Notes under the pieces: generated by a model
The model's database searches: none
What the model saw: only the letters and a program-made list of their open reading frames with translations
Told to the model about the DNA's origin: nothing
From: Diatrype stigma
Taxonomy: Eukaryota > Ascomycota > Sordariomycetes > Xylariales > Diatrypaceae
Direction of reading: 5' to 3'
NCBI GenBank assembly: GCA_022225965.2
Contig: JAKJXP020000097.1
Coordinates: 124,001-188,000 of the forward strand
Length of the DNA stretch: 64,000 nt
Shown here: positions 49,739 through 62,600 of the stretch, in pieces
Layout of the letters: the number at the start of each line of letters is the position of its first letter
Numbering within the stretch: position 1 is the stretch's first letter
Position numbers and translations under genes: made by a program

Positions 49739-51361
49739 CTACGATTTGACCAAGCGGCCACGAACATAAACCTGTTCGATATTGCGGTCATCGCCGGTCA
49801 TGATAAACTTCTCAAAGATGGTGTTCAGCGAGTCCTCCTCCTCGATCATCGTCATGACACTGCCGCCGCCAGCCCTATCCGCCGCATTGATCACAAGCGC
49901 ATCGAACTCCTTGCCGACCTGAAAAGTCCCGACCTTCTCCTCCAGACCGCAGACCTGCGCGCCGCCCAGCGTGGCGAGGTAAAACAGCTCTGCGATCGTC
50001 AGCCCCCTGTCCTCCCCCTCGCTCGCCACCTCGCGCGTATTCGACGCCACCAGGGCCTGGCGCGCCGCATCCAGCAGACTGCTCGAGAACCCGCCGCCGC
50101 TATCGGTGCCGAGCCCGACCTTGACGCCGGCCCGCAGAAGCGCGCGCACGGGCGCCGCCATGAACCCGCCGCCGACCGTCATGTTCGCCACGGGGCAGTG
50201 TGCCACGCCGCACCCGAGCGCCGCCACCTGCTGCACCTCCCTCTCGCTCATGTAGCAGCAGTGGGCGAGGATCGACCGCGGCGACAGCAACCCGAAATGC
50301 TCGTACAGGTCGATCTCGCTGCCGAAGGCGGGGAACAGGCGCCGCGTGAACTCCATCTCGCTACGCGCCTCGTTGACGTGGGTCTGGATGGCCAGGTCGG
50401 GCCGGCGCCGCGCGATGGCGCCCAGGCCCGCCAGCAGCGCGTCGGAGCACGAGATGGCGAACCGCGGCGTCAGCACGTAGCGCACCAGGCGGCCAGCCGG
50501 GTCGATGCGCTCCACGTGCGCGAGGCAGGCCTCGGTGTCGCGCAGCGAGGCCTCGGGAGACGCCTCCACGTACGACGGCGGGGCGTGCCGGTCCATGTTG
50601 CACTTGCCCACGAGGGCGCGCTGGCCCTTGGCCAGGCACAGGTCCGCGAGGATCTGGGTCGCCTCCGCGTGCAGCGAGCCGTAGTACGCCGCGGTCGTGA
50701 TGCCCTGGCGCAGGAAGCTGTCCACGCACCGCGAGTAGATGCGTTGCGCGTGGGCCGGGTCGGCGAAGCGCGCTTCGTTGGGAAAGGTCACCGTGGAGAG
50801 CCAGTCGAGGATCTGCATGCTTTGGCCTAGGCCGCGCTGTGTGTGGTTGTGGTGCAATTGCTGTTAGCAGGGAAATGATGACATGCGTGCGCCCCCTCCC
50901 CCCTCCCTCCTCTTTGTCTTTCACCCGGGGTTGCAAGCCAGCCAGCTAGCCATTCTGTTATTCTGCGACCACCGAGGTTTTGGTGCTTTGATAATGCCAG
51001 AATGCTAGATGCCAGGATGCCAGATAGACAGACACGCGACCCCCTGCTCTGCTCAGCCGATAGCTTGACTTACCTGAGCGTATTGCGGGGCATGATTATG
51101 CGTATCGACGAAGCCGGGGATCAGGAACTCGGTGCGCTCGAGATACCGGGTCTTGGCACCGCCGTCAGCGTCATCGAGCCCGAGAGAGCGGAGAAGCGCG
51201 GGGACATCTTCGCGGGGGACGTTCTCATCTAGACGGATAATACGACCGTCGTTGGGGTCTACGACGAGGACGGCGTTCTCTAGTATGGTGAGCTCGTCTA
51301 GTACCTTGGAGTGGATTAGGGTGCCGTGGAAGACAAGTTGAGCTTGTGGTGCCGTCGTCAT
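49739..51361 (-). CDS. gud1: Guanine deaminase
   Basis: Zinc-dependent amidohydrolase converting guanine to xanthine and ammonia in purine salvage and nitrogen use; cytosolic. Two exons on the minus strand, 51361-51074 and 50836-49739, giving 461 residues; the 237-bp intron has GTAAGT...CAG. Metal-ligand motifs are present: FVDTHNHAPQYAQ with His88 and His90, TH of IQTHVNEAR (about 249), SILAHCCYMSE (His about 288) and GLGTDSGGG (Asp about 340). Substrate-pocket residues follow the family, including the LDWLSTVTFPNE segment and YGSLH. The end, FIMTGDDRNIEQVYVRGRLV, is the closing beta-sandwich strand region. Coding sequence is strongly G/C-ending, which opens a long artificial frame on the other strand. 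On the same strand as, and downstream of, the sugar transporter; a purely metabolic link between them is not evident. Confidence 0.94.
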
Positions 51362-51815
51362 CGTGTCATTCTACGGGGCAGTCGGGAGGTTTACATGCGG
51401 TTTGCGGATTTTGTGGAATGGGATGATGTTCGCTCTTTGGGTTTGACTTTTGTCTTTGGATGTTAAATTTAAGATATCCATGTTGACTCGATAAACTGAA
51501 GGTTCGAAATCACTGCTCAAGTGCGACATCGGCATTAACTAGCCGGATATCTCTTGAAGTACACATACTCGTCGACTGCTTATCTACCTCGTTGTGAGAT
51601 GCACAGCCAATCCGGGTAGCTTTTGTCAATGCAACCTTTTGAAAGTCGGTGATAGAGAAATCATCAATTTTGATACACCAGATCTAGTCTATCTCTCCTA
51701 TGCCGACATGCAAGGTCATATTCAGCGGCCTATACCCTATTCATTTACCATGTCGCGAGGCGTCGTAAGGTTTATCCGGTCACAGAATTGTGTTTCAAGT
51801 ACTACACCCCTTTGC
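51362..51815. other. Intergenic region between two minus-strand genes
   Basis: About 450 bp holding the 5' leader and promoter of the guanine deaminase gene and the 3' end of the sugar transporter gene. No distinct site recognised. Confidence 0.5.
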
Positions 51816-53895
51816 TTACGCCTCCGTGGACTTCCTCGGCACCGTGCCTTCGTCGTGGTGGCCGACCACCTTCTCAACGGCGTTGACAGCCTCGTCGGCC
51901 AGGGCCTTGTCCTCGAACACTGTTGTTGGGTAGGGAAGACGTTAGCGATCTGATCTAATAAAGGAGAAAAGGTATATAAAGAAGCAAGTAGGCGCAGCAA
52001 CAACAGCAGCATCCGGCTTTCCAGGCGGGATGTGGACATACAGAAGGCCAATTCTTCCAGCGTCCGGCCGAACGTCTCGGGGAACATGAAGTAGACGAAA
52101 GCGATCTCGTACGCCAGGAAGCAGCAGTACGAGATGAGATACTTCCAGCCGGCGTTCTCGAGGCCGATAGGGTTAACGAAAGTCGTAAAGAAACCGGCCA
52201 GGCGGCCGAAGAGCTGGAAGATTGCGATGCCGTGAGAACGCTCAGCGAAGGGCCAGACCTCCACCATGTAGGCTGAGAAGAAATTGAGTTAGCATGGTGT
52301 ACTTCGGTGCTTCGATTTCGACGTTAAAGGGATGGGAGCTTACTGTAACTCAACGCGTTGTAGCCGAGGTTGTAAGCCGGCGCGTACGCAAAGATGAAGA
52401 AGATGACGGCGCCGTTGGCCGCCTGGTTTGGCACGCCCATGTCCCTTGCCTTCATGGCCTGCTGCATGCAGATGGTCCAGAAAACGTAGACGGCCAACGA
52501 GGATATGGTGCAGGCCAGGTACATATGGCGGCGCTTGAAGCGGAGGACGAGCAGCGAGGCGATGGTGCCGCACACGAGGTTCCAGCACGCCAGCGCCACG
52601 TTGATCTGCTGCTTGAAGACCGACTCGTGCTTGCCGATCATCTCCAGCAGGTCGCCCAGGAAGTACGAGATGAGCGTGTTGCCCGACCACTGCGTGAACA
52701 GGCCCAGCATGCAGCTGATGAGCGCCCGGCGCCGCATCCCAGAGGTCTTCATCGTGTCCTTCCACGACACGTTCGAGTGCTGCATTTCCAGCTCAATCGT
52801 CGTCTTCATCTGCGTGTACTCAGCCTTGACGAACTCCGACTCGCGATCCCCCTCGGCGTGGTACTTGACTAGCATCTCGAAGGCCTCGTCGCCCCGGTCC
52901 TTGGTCAGGAGCCAGCGAGGACTTTCCGGGATGAAGCTTCACAGGTCTGTTAGTCCGATTTTCTATGAGCGCGCTTTCACTCTCTCTCTTTCTCCTTTGG
53001 TGTGTCCATGTTATGCGGAGTTAGACAGGACCTACAAGACAAACGTTATCTGGATCAATGATGGCACCATCTGAAGCCAGGAGGGGATTTGCCAGCCGAG
53101 GTTGCTAGGGATGTTGTTCGTCCCGAAGCATATGGCGGCGGCGAGGATCTGCCCCACGAAGTACGAGACATTGAAGAGAGACGTGAGGACGGGGCGTTCC
53201 TTGGGATACGACAGTTCACCGATAAGAGAGGACGCGGACACGATACATGTTGGGATTCCGAATCCGAGAATAAGTCGCGCCACGATATACATAGCAACTG
53301 TCGTGAACCCCTACCATGTTAATGATGTTCCGGTTTCGACGATGGGGGGCGGAATGGCGCTTTGTATGTGGGAAATAACATGACGTACCATTGACAGAAA
53401 GCCCCTGGATTAGGGCCCCGATTACCATGATGACAGACCCCCCGAATATCGACCATCGTCGTCCGAACTTGTCATTCACAATACCGATAAACGGCAGTGA
53501 GAAGATAGCCCCGAGGGAGTATGCAGCTGCGATAATCCCCTTCAGTCCGCCTTGAGGGTTGCCAAAAACTATTCATTCATCGTACCATATCGTGGTCAGC
53601 CAATTAAATCAATTTCTAGCCAGTGGAGAGGTAGATAGGCCAGCGGAGGGAGATTGGGGTTGGGATGTGCCTTACAGTCGATCCAAGACGGCACGATCTG
53701 GAGGGCGTTGATCAGTTGTGAATCGAACCCGGACGTCAGCTCGATACCCATACACGTCGGGAACAACATCATGTAGAGGAATCGCAGGTTGGGCTTCCTC
53801 CACCATGGTACTTTGTCATCCTTCAGCAGGCGAGAAACGACGGGGTCAGATGCCCCCGTTCCTGCCTTGTGTGCGCCCTTCTTCGGCTCGGCCAT
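51816..53895 (-). CDS. MFS sugar transporter, lactose-permease-like
   Basis: Major facilitator superfamily sugar porter, close to fungal lactose/hexose permeases; plasma-membrane proton symport of a sugar is the likely role, specificity unknown. Six exons on the minus strand: 53895-53676, 53568-53389, 53297-53036, 52936-52344, 52272-52042 and 51919-51816, giving 529 residues. The second acceptor is the CAG at 53298-53300, since the earlier TAG would break the frame and the join QGLSVN/VAMYIVAR fits the family length. Sugar-porter signatures are NDKFGRRWS in loop 2-3, ARLILGFGIP, ELSYPKERP, PESPRWL after helix 6, QWSGNTLISYFLGDLL in helix 7, and AERSHGIAIFQLFGR and PETFGRTLEELAF at the end. 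Helices are as expected for 12 TM segments. The tail is hydrophilic and cytosolic. Confidence 0.92.
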
Positions 53896-56745
53896 GGTGC
53901 ACCAATGTTGTTGTTTGTGACCCAAAGTACGGCGTGTTGTCTTGTCCGCGGTATTCTCTCTAGCGAAGGAATTTGGGCAGCAGGTATTGAGAGACAGGGG
54001 AAGAAAGAGAAGAGCTAGACTCGAAACTGGGGAACAGCCTGAGGGTATCGACGGTTTTCAATTGTTCCCTCCTCTTCTTCCCGCGGCGTAGTGGAACACC
54101 AGCTCGCGCACCGGGTAATATATGCATGCCTGATCTCAGGCTCAATGGTACGTCCAGACCCTTCGGAGGCCATTGGACCGCCGACCACAGCTCGTTACCC
54201 CGGCCACCCATTGGGGGGGACTTAGAGTAGACGCAGTGGACGCAGCGAGCGAGCGACTCGACCCCAGTCTGGGGAACAGAACCTGCGGGGCCACGTTCCC
54301 GACGTTCCATCGGTTGGCGCCCTCATTTGGGGAAGGGCCTTCTGGAATATATTGCCGCCCATGGGGAAGTTCTCACCCTACCCCGTCACCTTGTGTAGCT
54401 GTACTCCTCAAAGGCCCGATGTAGCTTGGCGTCAGCTTGAAGGCTCGCTACCATCGCCAAGCTCAGGGCCGTCGTAGGGACATGTTGTACGTACTTGGTG
54501 TATTATATTGGCCTGCCTCACTATTCTGCCAAGGTCGGAAATGGCAGGCGGGGTTGGACACGGTTAGATGCGAGATCAATAAGTACAAGGTAGAAACAAT
54601 GACAAAAAATACACCAATCACCATGCTTCGCAAGCCGGCACAGGCTCGGCGGGTCAGCGCCGCCAAGCCGGAATTGAGGGAAGCTTCGCCGTTACATGTC
54701 CAACGTCTGTCTCTCATTGCTGCCCTTGAATGGAAGTCCCTGTAGTTAAGTCCCCATGTAATGCCACCTCGCTTGGATCTAGATCTAGAGCCGCAACATT
54801 CATTAGTGGGACGTTGCTACACGCCGTCGAACTGAACGTACCATTATCATTACTACCAATTACAGGGTAACGATGTGTTGAGGGTGACATACCGTGGGGC
54901 ACGCTGATAGTTGCTGGCGATAAGAATATCGCCGAAATATATATGGTCATGCTTTCATCGTTCGATCGTCTATCGGCCAACTTTCCTCTTCGGCGTCACA
55001 ATAACTCGGGAGCGGTTCTCGGCTTGAGCCGCTATTGGACACTGCAACCCAGTGAGTATTGACTTCGCGTATCAATGACACATACCTCCCAAATACGCAG
55101 TGATAATGTCCAGCCGGGTGGCATACATAGATGTCACATCTCAGGCAGTGGAAACAACGGAAATATAAATATATGAAGCATACCCAGTCCGTCGCGATCT
55201 AGTACTCTAACACGTATGTTATATATAACTGGCCGAACAAACTACGATGGTTGTCTTCCCCTACGACCTGGTGAATTCCGTGGAGTTGAGGAAAAACTGG
55301 TCTCGAGGTTTACGTCCACATAGGTGTCCACTAACATGGAAAAGGTGTTCTAACCTTCTCTCTCAGTCTGACTATATGCCATGGCTTATACATCTGCTTC
55401 GACTGGCTCTCTGTATTCTTAGAACAGGATACGTAGGCTTGGGGGAGGGGCGTTGTTGAAAAGGGAAAGGGTGAGCCGTGACTGATCATAGAATCGTGTA
55501 AAGCAATAATGCTCGACGAATGCCACTGGCTCCTAGCTAAAGAAAAGCCCGATGATATTTGGCGTTACTGCTGTCGGCCGCCCAACAAGATATCTGGTTT
55601 GGCCCAACTCAAACTCGGCTCCTTGTGGTATCCTTTCTTCTGGCTCAGGTAGTAGCATACGTAACAATATTTGATCTGGGTTAGCCAGCTGGTCGGTCCT
55701 ATTGCATAGCTCGTGGTTGCATTGCCCGAAAGAAGCTGGTATTTGGGCCTCTGTTTAGTTACACATATTAGCCCGAATGAACAACGTAAGAATATAGGAT
55801 GCGTGTGGATCTGGTCTGCAGCTAGTCCTGGTGTTGATACCTTATTATATATTCTACAGATATGCTCTATCATGCGGTATTATCCTGTAGTTGACTGGAT
55901 ATCTGAGATCATCTCGAGGCTCCGCTTCCTTTCACAACTTGGGCATCGGTCTTAGTGCTCCAAGCTAGCCAATAGCACCCATGGAGTCGCTGTTATAAAC
56001 GGCCATATAGCATTTCTCCGTTAAAGGCAAGGCGTAAACCATAGTCTCCGTGATTGCGTGAGACTCGAGGCCACTCACTGCTGCAATAAACCCTATGATG
56101 CAGCTACCCGGCTTCGGAACCCAGACAGAAGAGAAGTGTAGGATATCATATACCTATTACCTCTAGCATAAAGCAGGATGTAAGCCCATAGCTATATCCA
56201 GGGGTGAAACGCGCTTGCAATCGGCCGTGGCTAGGTAGTTAGCCCCTGAAATCCTGTGATCGAAGCTACGATATCGTTTGAGTTCATCAAGGGCTAGTAA
56301 TTTTACAATTACGACAAGTCGTCTGTGAATCGTATATACCGGTGATTGGCTGATGCTCATTGTTTCAATTGTTGGTATTGGTGGTGTTGGTGAAAGTACT
56401 GAAATTTTGCTTGTTGCTTATTTTGTCTCCCTGCGCCTCTCCATTCCCAGATCTGATATTACATTCACAGCAAGGTTACTTGCAACATAACCGAATGACT
56501 TATATCCTCTATCTAGTGACCCACAACCCAATCATACAATGTGCTCTTGTGGACAGCCCATAACAGTTTTCCGCCAAGAATTACGTGTGCTCAAAAGAAC
56601 GCATCGTGTTCGGTACGGGACAAAACATCGTGCTCGGTACGGGACAAAAACCAAACAGAACCCCCCCTTTCGCTGCAACGAAACGCTCGAGTATATCAGG
56701 GTACATCAGGGTACATCAGGGTATCGCGAACTTCCAACTCTGGCC
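53896..56745. other. Intergenic region, 2.8 kb, no gene seen
   Basis: The 5' side of the sugar transporter and the 3' side of Lunapark. Short open frames only; the ATG at 55247 opens 70 codons without a domain. Repeats are a 24-bp doublet containing CGGTACGGGACAAAA at about 56603-56650 and GTACATCAGG units at about 56699-56722. Confidence 0.5.
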
Positions 56746-58055
56746 TCATGTCCTTAAGTGGTGGTGGGACCTGTCTTCGTCGTCCCCACTATCCTGGTTC
56801 TCAACCTTGACGATGTCGCTGGATCTGTCGCTATCCTCCTGAACCGAACCGGCATCAGAAATCTTGCTGCCGCCACTTCCAAGAACCTCACGCATGATCT
56901 TCCTGCCCTCATCCATCTCCCCGTTCATGGCCCCGCAACTCATGCACTTCCAGCGTCCCAGCTCGGCTAGGCTCTTAACTCCGGGCGGTGCCTGGCCGTT
57001 GACCAGCCGGCAGCTCTTGCAGATGAGTACGATGCGGTTCTTGGGCGCCGTCTCGTCCTCGCCCAGCATAAGGTCTAGTATACGGTCGTACCAATGTGGG
57101 GGACCCGGTGCGGCCTCATATTGCGGTTGCGGATAAGGGTAGGGGGGCGGGAGCGGTCTGGTGTTGGATTCGAAGTCCGCATTGGGCGCAAATTCGGCAT
57201 CGGGCTCCTGTATAATCGGGGTCTGCGGGAATGTCCCTTGGCGGTGACTCGGTGAAGAAATGCCTGGGGCAGTTGAGGGTCTCTGGATGTTGGCGGTGGG
57301 CGGGGGCAGCATACTGGGCCGGCCAAGCTGTTGTTGATGGGGATCCTGGTTCTGAGGCCCCTTTATGCTTGCCCCTTTGTTGTTCTGATCGCCATTCTCG
57401 TCGTCTCCGGCAGACGTAGACTGTCTCTTAGTCTTGGGACGCTTCTCCCCACCATATTTTTCGAGAAGCTCAAGGGTGGAGTCATATTTGGTGGCATCCT
57501 TCAGCTTTTGAATAGTCTTAGCCCTTTCAGCCTGGTGCTCCTTGAGGCGAGACTCGAGAGTGTCGATGCGATAGTTGAAGTAGGAGGTGGTAACGGTTCG
57601 TACTCCGTATATACTAAAGGACGGGTAAGCGCAACTCTTCCATGATGCAATGACACAAACCATATCATGCCATGTGGTTTTTTGGCAGAGCACCTACAGT
57701 ACGGGACCTCCAGCCATGCCAGTCCATTCCAGGGGGCCCAGCTCTCGCCACCCGACGACCAGTATCAGGACAATGGCATAGACCAGGTAGGCAAAGGTGA
57801 GGTAGAGTGTCCATAGGACTTTGAGGCGCCGTGAGTTACTTCGTAGTCGATCGAGCTGAGCCTGGGTGTCGGTGATCTTCTTGGAGAGCGCTGAGAGAGT
57901 TTTCTCGAATACGGCAGGAGAAGAGTCCTGGCCCTGCATGATGCGATCTGGTTAGCTGGGCAACGACCTTGGAACGGCTATCGTGAAGCTACCCGATGCC
58001 ACACAACACAACACGGACGATGATGACTTACCTTCCAGGGCCAAAGAGACACCAT
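56746..58055 (-). CDS. lnp1: Lunapark, ER three-way-junction protein
   Basis: ER membrane protein that stabilises three-way junctions of the tubular network, working with atlastin/Sey1 and reticulons. Three exons on the minus strand: 58055-58032, 57933-57698 and 57613-56746, giving 375 residues; introns are 97 and 84 bp, and the first exon is only 8 codons (MVSLWPWK). Domains follow the family: an N-terminal coiled coil (about 18-45), two membrane segments (LWTLYLTFAYLVYAIVLILV and the short one after WTGMAGGPVLIYGVR), a second coiled coil (RIDTLESRLKEHQAERAKTIQKL), a long Pro/Gln-rich linker and a C-terminal zinc ribbon with CKSC and CMSC about 25 residues apart. The C-terminus is acidic and Ser-rich. 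Splicing makes PVLIYGVRTVTTSYFNYRID, matching the family. Confidence 0.93.
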
Positions 58056-59608
58056 AACGGCGTTGGAGTAGAAGCAAGGTAGAAGAAGGTGAAAGGTAGA
58101 AGGTAGAAGTTAGAAATCTGAACTATGCTAAACTCATAATATCATAGTAATAGCATGTGGTTGCATAAGGGAAGAGACTTCAAACAGTTAACGAAAATCC
58201 AGGAAAAGGACGAGACGACAAAGTAAAATAAAAATAAAACGGTGTAAAAGACAGTCGGTAATAAGTAACGGAGGGAAGCTGCAGAAATAGCAACTTAATC
58301 ACCTCCTGAGGAAGGCATCACGATACATAAAGTGAGTTGGTATGTAGAAACAGACTGGGGATGTGGTACTTTAGTTACTTCGGAGGCAGAGATGCAACCG
58401 TCAGGCACGTGTAACTTGGCTCTTGGCCAGGTATCCTGGCAGCCCTGGGCATCGGAGTGCCAGTGACGACATGCGCTGTCACTGCTGTAGGTACATGAAG
58501 GTAGGTACCTAGCAGCTATCGCAGTTATGCGCTACATATGTAGGTATGAAATAAATAGTTACATACTTCGTACTTCGTACATACATAATCTAGTACATAT
58601 CTGCTCAGTGCTATGGGGCAGGCACATGAAACCGAAGGGCTCAAGGCGCATAGGGCACGGGGCACAGGGCACAGAGCACATGGACACACACAAGCGACAA
58701 CAAGGCTGATGCACTGTGCACTGATGCTAATGTAAAAGGGACCTGTAGAAGGCAGGAAGGGCACGGGCACAGTTAATAAGCAGCTAACTACCTACTTCGT
58801 AGCCGCGTCGATAATGCTGAGTTAGTGCGTCTTTCCATTGAAACTGTATTTCATTGGAGCTTGCATTTTTCACTGGGCCATGCATATACAGACATACATG
58901 TACCTATTTCGTAGGTAGGTACTTCGTAGGTAGGTAACATGCTTATTTCATTCTAGGCAATCATTGATGCAAGGCTGTATGAACAACGGAAGTGTTGATA
59001 ACTAAGGCGATTAAGTGCATGAAGAGTTACGTACGCATGTTGCAGGGGATAGGACAGGCGCTGGACAGGACAGGTTGGTCTCAGCTTACTACATACATAC
59101 ATACCTACCTAGTACTACCCCTTCACTGAACTTCCTTCTAGTTAGGTATCGACGCGCCTACCGACCCCCCTACTGATACGCCTACCGGCACGCCTACCGG
59201 CACGCCTGCCAACACGAAACAGCCTGTCGAGGCCCAAGTCGTCTGTCCCATGACAAAGTGACAAAGTACACAAAGTACTGCATTTCCACATCAACATTTC
59301 AGCTTTATGGCATATTTCAATAAGCCTTATCATCACCTTATACATTTGGTTTTATTGCCCAGCACAACCCCTTCTTTTTGTCTTTTAACAGAAAAAGGAG
59401 GTTAGCGAAAGGAGGTTAGCGAAGCATAGCAAGATCAAATCGCATTGCATCGCGTCGCATCGCATCGCATCGCATAGCATATGCATGTATAAAGCCTGAG
59501 ACTATACAGCCTCATATGGCCGCCAGTATTTCAATATTACCTCCAGCAGTGAATCGGTGATTCGTAAGCAACAGCCGTATCGGCCGTTGCTTCAGATGAG
59601 ACGCCGCC
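58056..59608. promoter_or_regulatory. Divergent upstream region of Lunapark and golgin genes
   Basis: 1.55 kb between divergent start codons, so both promoters should lie here. Contains CTACCTAGGTA/TTCGTAGGTAGG microsatellite-like repeats at about 58900-58935 and 59090-59115, CGCCTACCGGCA repeats at 59153-59210 and a GCATC repeat at about 59446-59480. No specific factor site assigned. Confidence 0.45.
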
Positions 59609-62600
59609 ATGTTCTCGGTATGAAGTCCCATCTGATATTCCTTCTACTAGCTATGTACTTAGCTATGTAGAGTATATATATATGTGAGTGTGTGATAGAC
59701 GGCAAGAGGCTTACTGAGTATAAACAATATAGAGCATTAGAGGCGCAATCGATCGAACCATTGCCCAAGAGCAAGCTCGTCAAAAGGCATTATCTGAACA
59801 GCGCTCCGCCTCTTCCGACCGTCGTTCTGGTTCGATATCCAGGACCAACAGCGCAAACCCACCCGCTAGACGGAGACAGAAGAAGCAGAACCAGGATGCT
59901 GCTAATGGCGACGGTGGCCCCAACCCCGACCCTGCCGTCTTCGAGGCCGCCTTCGTGATAGATGATGACGACGATGGAGAAGGGGACATGCCCATGCGGT
60001 CCACCACCCCCCGACCTACGGTGCCCGAGAAAGACGTAAAGACAGTTAAGGCTGGAAAAGAGGGCTCTGCAAATGGTGAAGGTGACAAGAAGGAAGCTAA
60101 GGATGGGCAAAATGGTGAAAAGCCGGCCCAGGAGACTTCTGCTTCCGGGGAAAAGACTAAAGACAATGCGAATGCCCATTCGCCGGTCGAATTACCTCCT
60201 CATATCAAGTCTAAGCTCCGGAAACTGGAGAAGCTGGAGTCTACGTATCCAGGTACAGATGCAGATAGCCACCTCGCCGGTGAAGTAGCCGAAGTAGTAC
60301 TGACCAGATTTGTATCACAGAACTCCTGAAACACTACCGAGTCGCACATGGGCGCGCCGTATCTGTCGAACCCTTCGAACGAGCTCTGCGCGAGAATACT
60401 CCTTTGGCCACCATCAAAGACCCCGTGGCCTTTGTCGAGTACCTGAACCAACTAAACCTCAAAGGCGATATGGTCATGGAGGAGCTGAAACGCGTGTCGG
60501 CTGAGAAGGATAGTTTTAAGAAGAAGACGGAGGAGACTGAGAAAGAACTTACTTCTCTCAAGGAAGAAGTGACCGCTCTGAAGGCTGCCAAGCCCGGCCA
60601 GGATACTACCCACGCCGATACTCAGACTCATACCAACGCGGTCGCCAAGAAAGACGACGATGAGGTGAAGCTAACGCCCTCTCCTTCTGGCATCAAGTCA
60701 CCGGTGTCTTCGATATTCGGCGTCTTTTCACCAAAGCAGAAGCCTGTCTCCCATGACGATGACAAGGATGTTAACGAGGATATGTTCTCTTACGATGATG
60801 AGATCCCGCAACTACAGGCTGAAGTAACGTCCAAGTCCGAGGAAATTACCAAACTTCGATCTGAGGTGTCGATCTTGAAGGAAGAACTTGCAGTTGCCAA
60901 GGAAAACAGTGCTGGGCTAGTCGAGAGTCTGGAGAAGGTATCGAGGGAACTCAGCGAGACACGCGATAAGACCGCAGTGCAGGATTCTCTGCAGAGCCAA
61001 CTTGAAGCCAGGGACATCGAGATTAAATCTCTCACGGATAAGCTTGGGGAGATGCAATCAAAGATGAAAGAATTAGAAACGAGTCTCGAGAGTGAGAAAT
61101 CAAAGGTGGCCTCGGCCGGCAAGGAACAGGAGTCTCAACTTGCGACATCGAACGCTAAGAATGCCAAGCTGAGCACGGAATCCAAAGAAACCGCAAAGGC
61201 TAAGTCGGAACTAGAGAAGAAGATCAACGGCTTGACTACAGAGATAGAGTCCTTGAAGGCATCTAAAGGAGAGGCTGAGAAGAAGGTTGACGAACTCACC
61301 AAGCAAATACAGTCGAGTCCTAAACAGGGCCCTTCAACATCCCAAACATTGCAAGTGCCGGCACCTACCCCTGCCGCTGGGGGTTCTAAGAAAAAGAACA
61401 ACAAGAAAAAGAAGAAGGGTGGTGCCAATGCTGCGGCTGCGGCTGCGGCAGCAGCAGCCACAACCGCTGTTGAGGCCACCCCAAGCGAGACATCCGAGCA
61501 AGCACCGGACAGCCCGGACACTGAAGTGCTCCAGGAAGAAATCACCAGACTGAAGGATGAGATTGTGCAAAAGGACACCCAGATCGAACGCCTTTCTAAA
61601 CAAAGAAAGACGGAAGAGGACCTGCGGGAGGAGATCGAGAACATGCAGGAGAATCTCATCAGCATCGGCCAAGATCATGTTGAAGCTAAGGAGAAGATCA
61701 AGGGGCTCGAGTCGGACAAGTCAACACTTCAAGCTCGCATCGCCGAGCTGGAGAAGGAAATCGCCGCCTTCACGGCCAATAACGAGACCAGTTCCAAACT
61801 ACAAAACGAGTACGACGCCATGAAGGTCGAGTTCGACGAACTTAAGAGCAAGTCGTACATGTTCCAAGCCGACCTCGGCGCAGCGCAGCAGCTCGCGCAG
61901 ACGCGTTACAAGGACCTAACGGAGCTGCGCGAGGTGCTCGCCAAGGCGCAGCCCGAGCTCAAGAGCCTGCGCCAGGACTCGGCGGCGCTCAAGACTACAC
62001 GGGAGGAGCTGGCAGCGAAGCAGAGCGAGTTCGGCGTCCTGGAAAAGAAGGAGAAAGAGCTCAAGAACGAGATCGCGCGGGCGCAGCGCCTCGCAGCCGA
62101 CCGCGACGCCGAGATACGGCAACTGCACGAGCGCCTCGCAGCGGAGCGGGCGTCGCGCGCGCGCCTTGAGGACGAGCGCCGCGTGGCGGGCCGCGATCTT
62201 CGGCGCGCTGAGGCAGAAAAGATCGAGTTGTCGGCGGCGGCCGAGAAGGCGGAGCGCGAGCTCGCCACCTTACAAGCGGACCTCGCGGCGGCCCAGCCCC
62301 GCCTCCGCGACCTCGAAACTACAACCGCCAAGCTCGAGCGCGAGCGCGACCTCGCGCGCGAGGAGGCCGAGCTCCGGAGCCAACAGTACGCCAACGCCCA
62401 GGGTTTGTTAGGCGCCATGCGCGACCAGGCGGCCGAACTGACCGTCCAGCTGCGCGAGGCCCGCGCCCAGCAGGAGGCTCTTGACGATGAGCTGGCCGAG
62501 GCCCAGCGCCACCTGGCCGAGCGCGCCCGCGAGGCCGAGACCATGCGCCGCCTGCTCGCCGACGCGGGCGGGCGTGCCCAGCAAGAAGCGCGCGACTTGC

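Noticed and set aside
49691..50830. 379-codon open frame on the plus strand
   Set aside because: Antisense to guanine deaminase, which has all metal-binding motifs; the frame is open only because the coding strand is G/C-ending.
53298..53325. TAG acceptor upstream of the chosen one in the MFS gene
   Set aside because: It would shift the frame; the CAG at 53298-53300 restores the conserved helix spacing.
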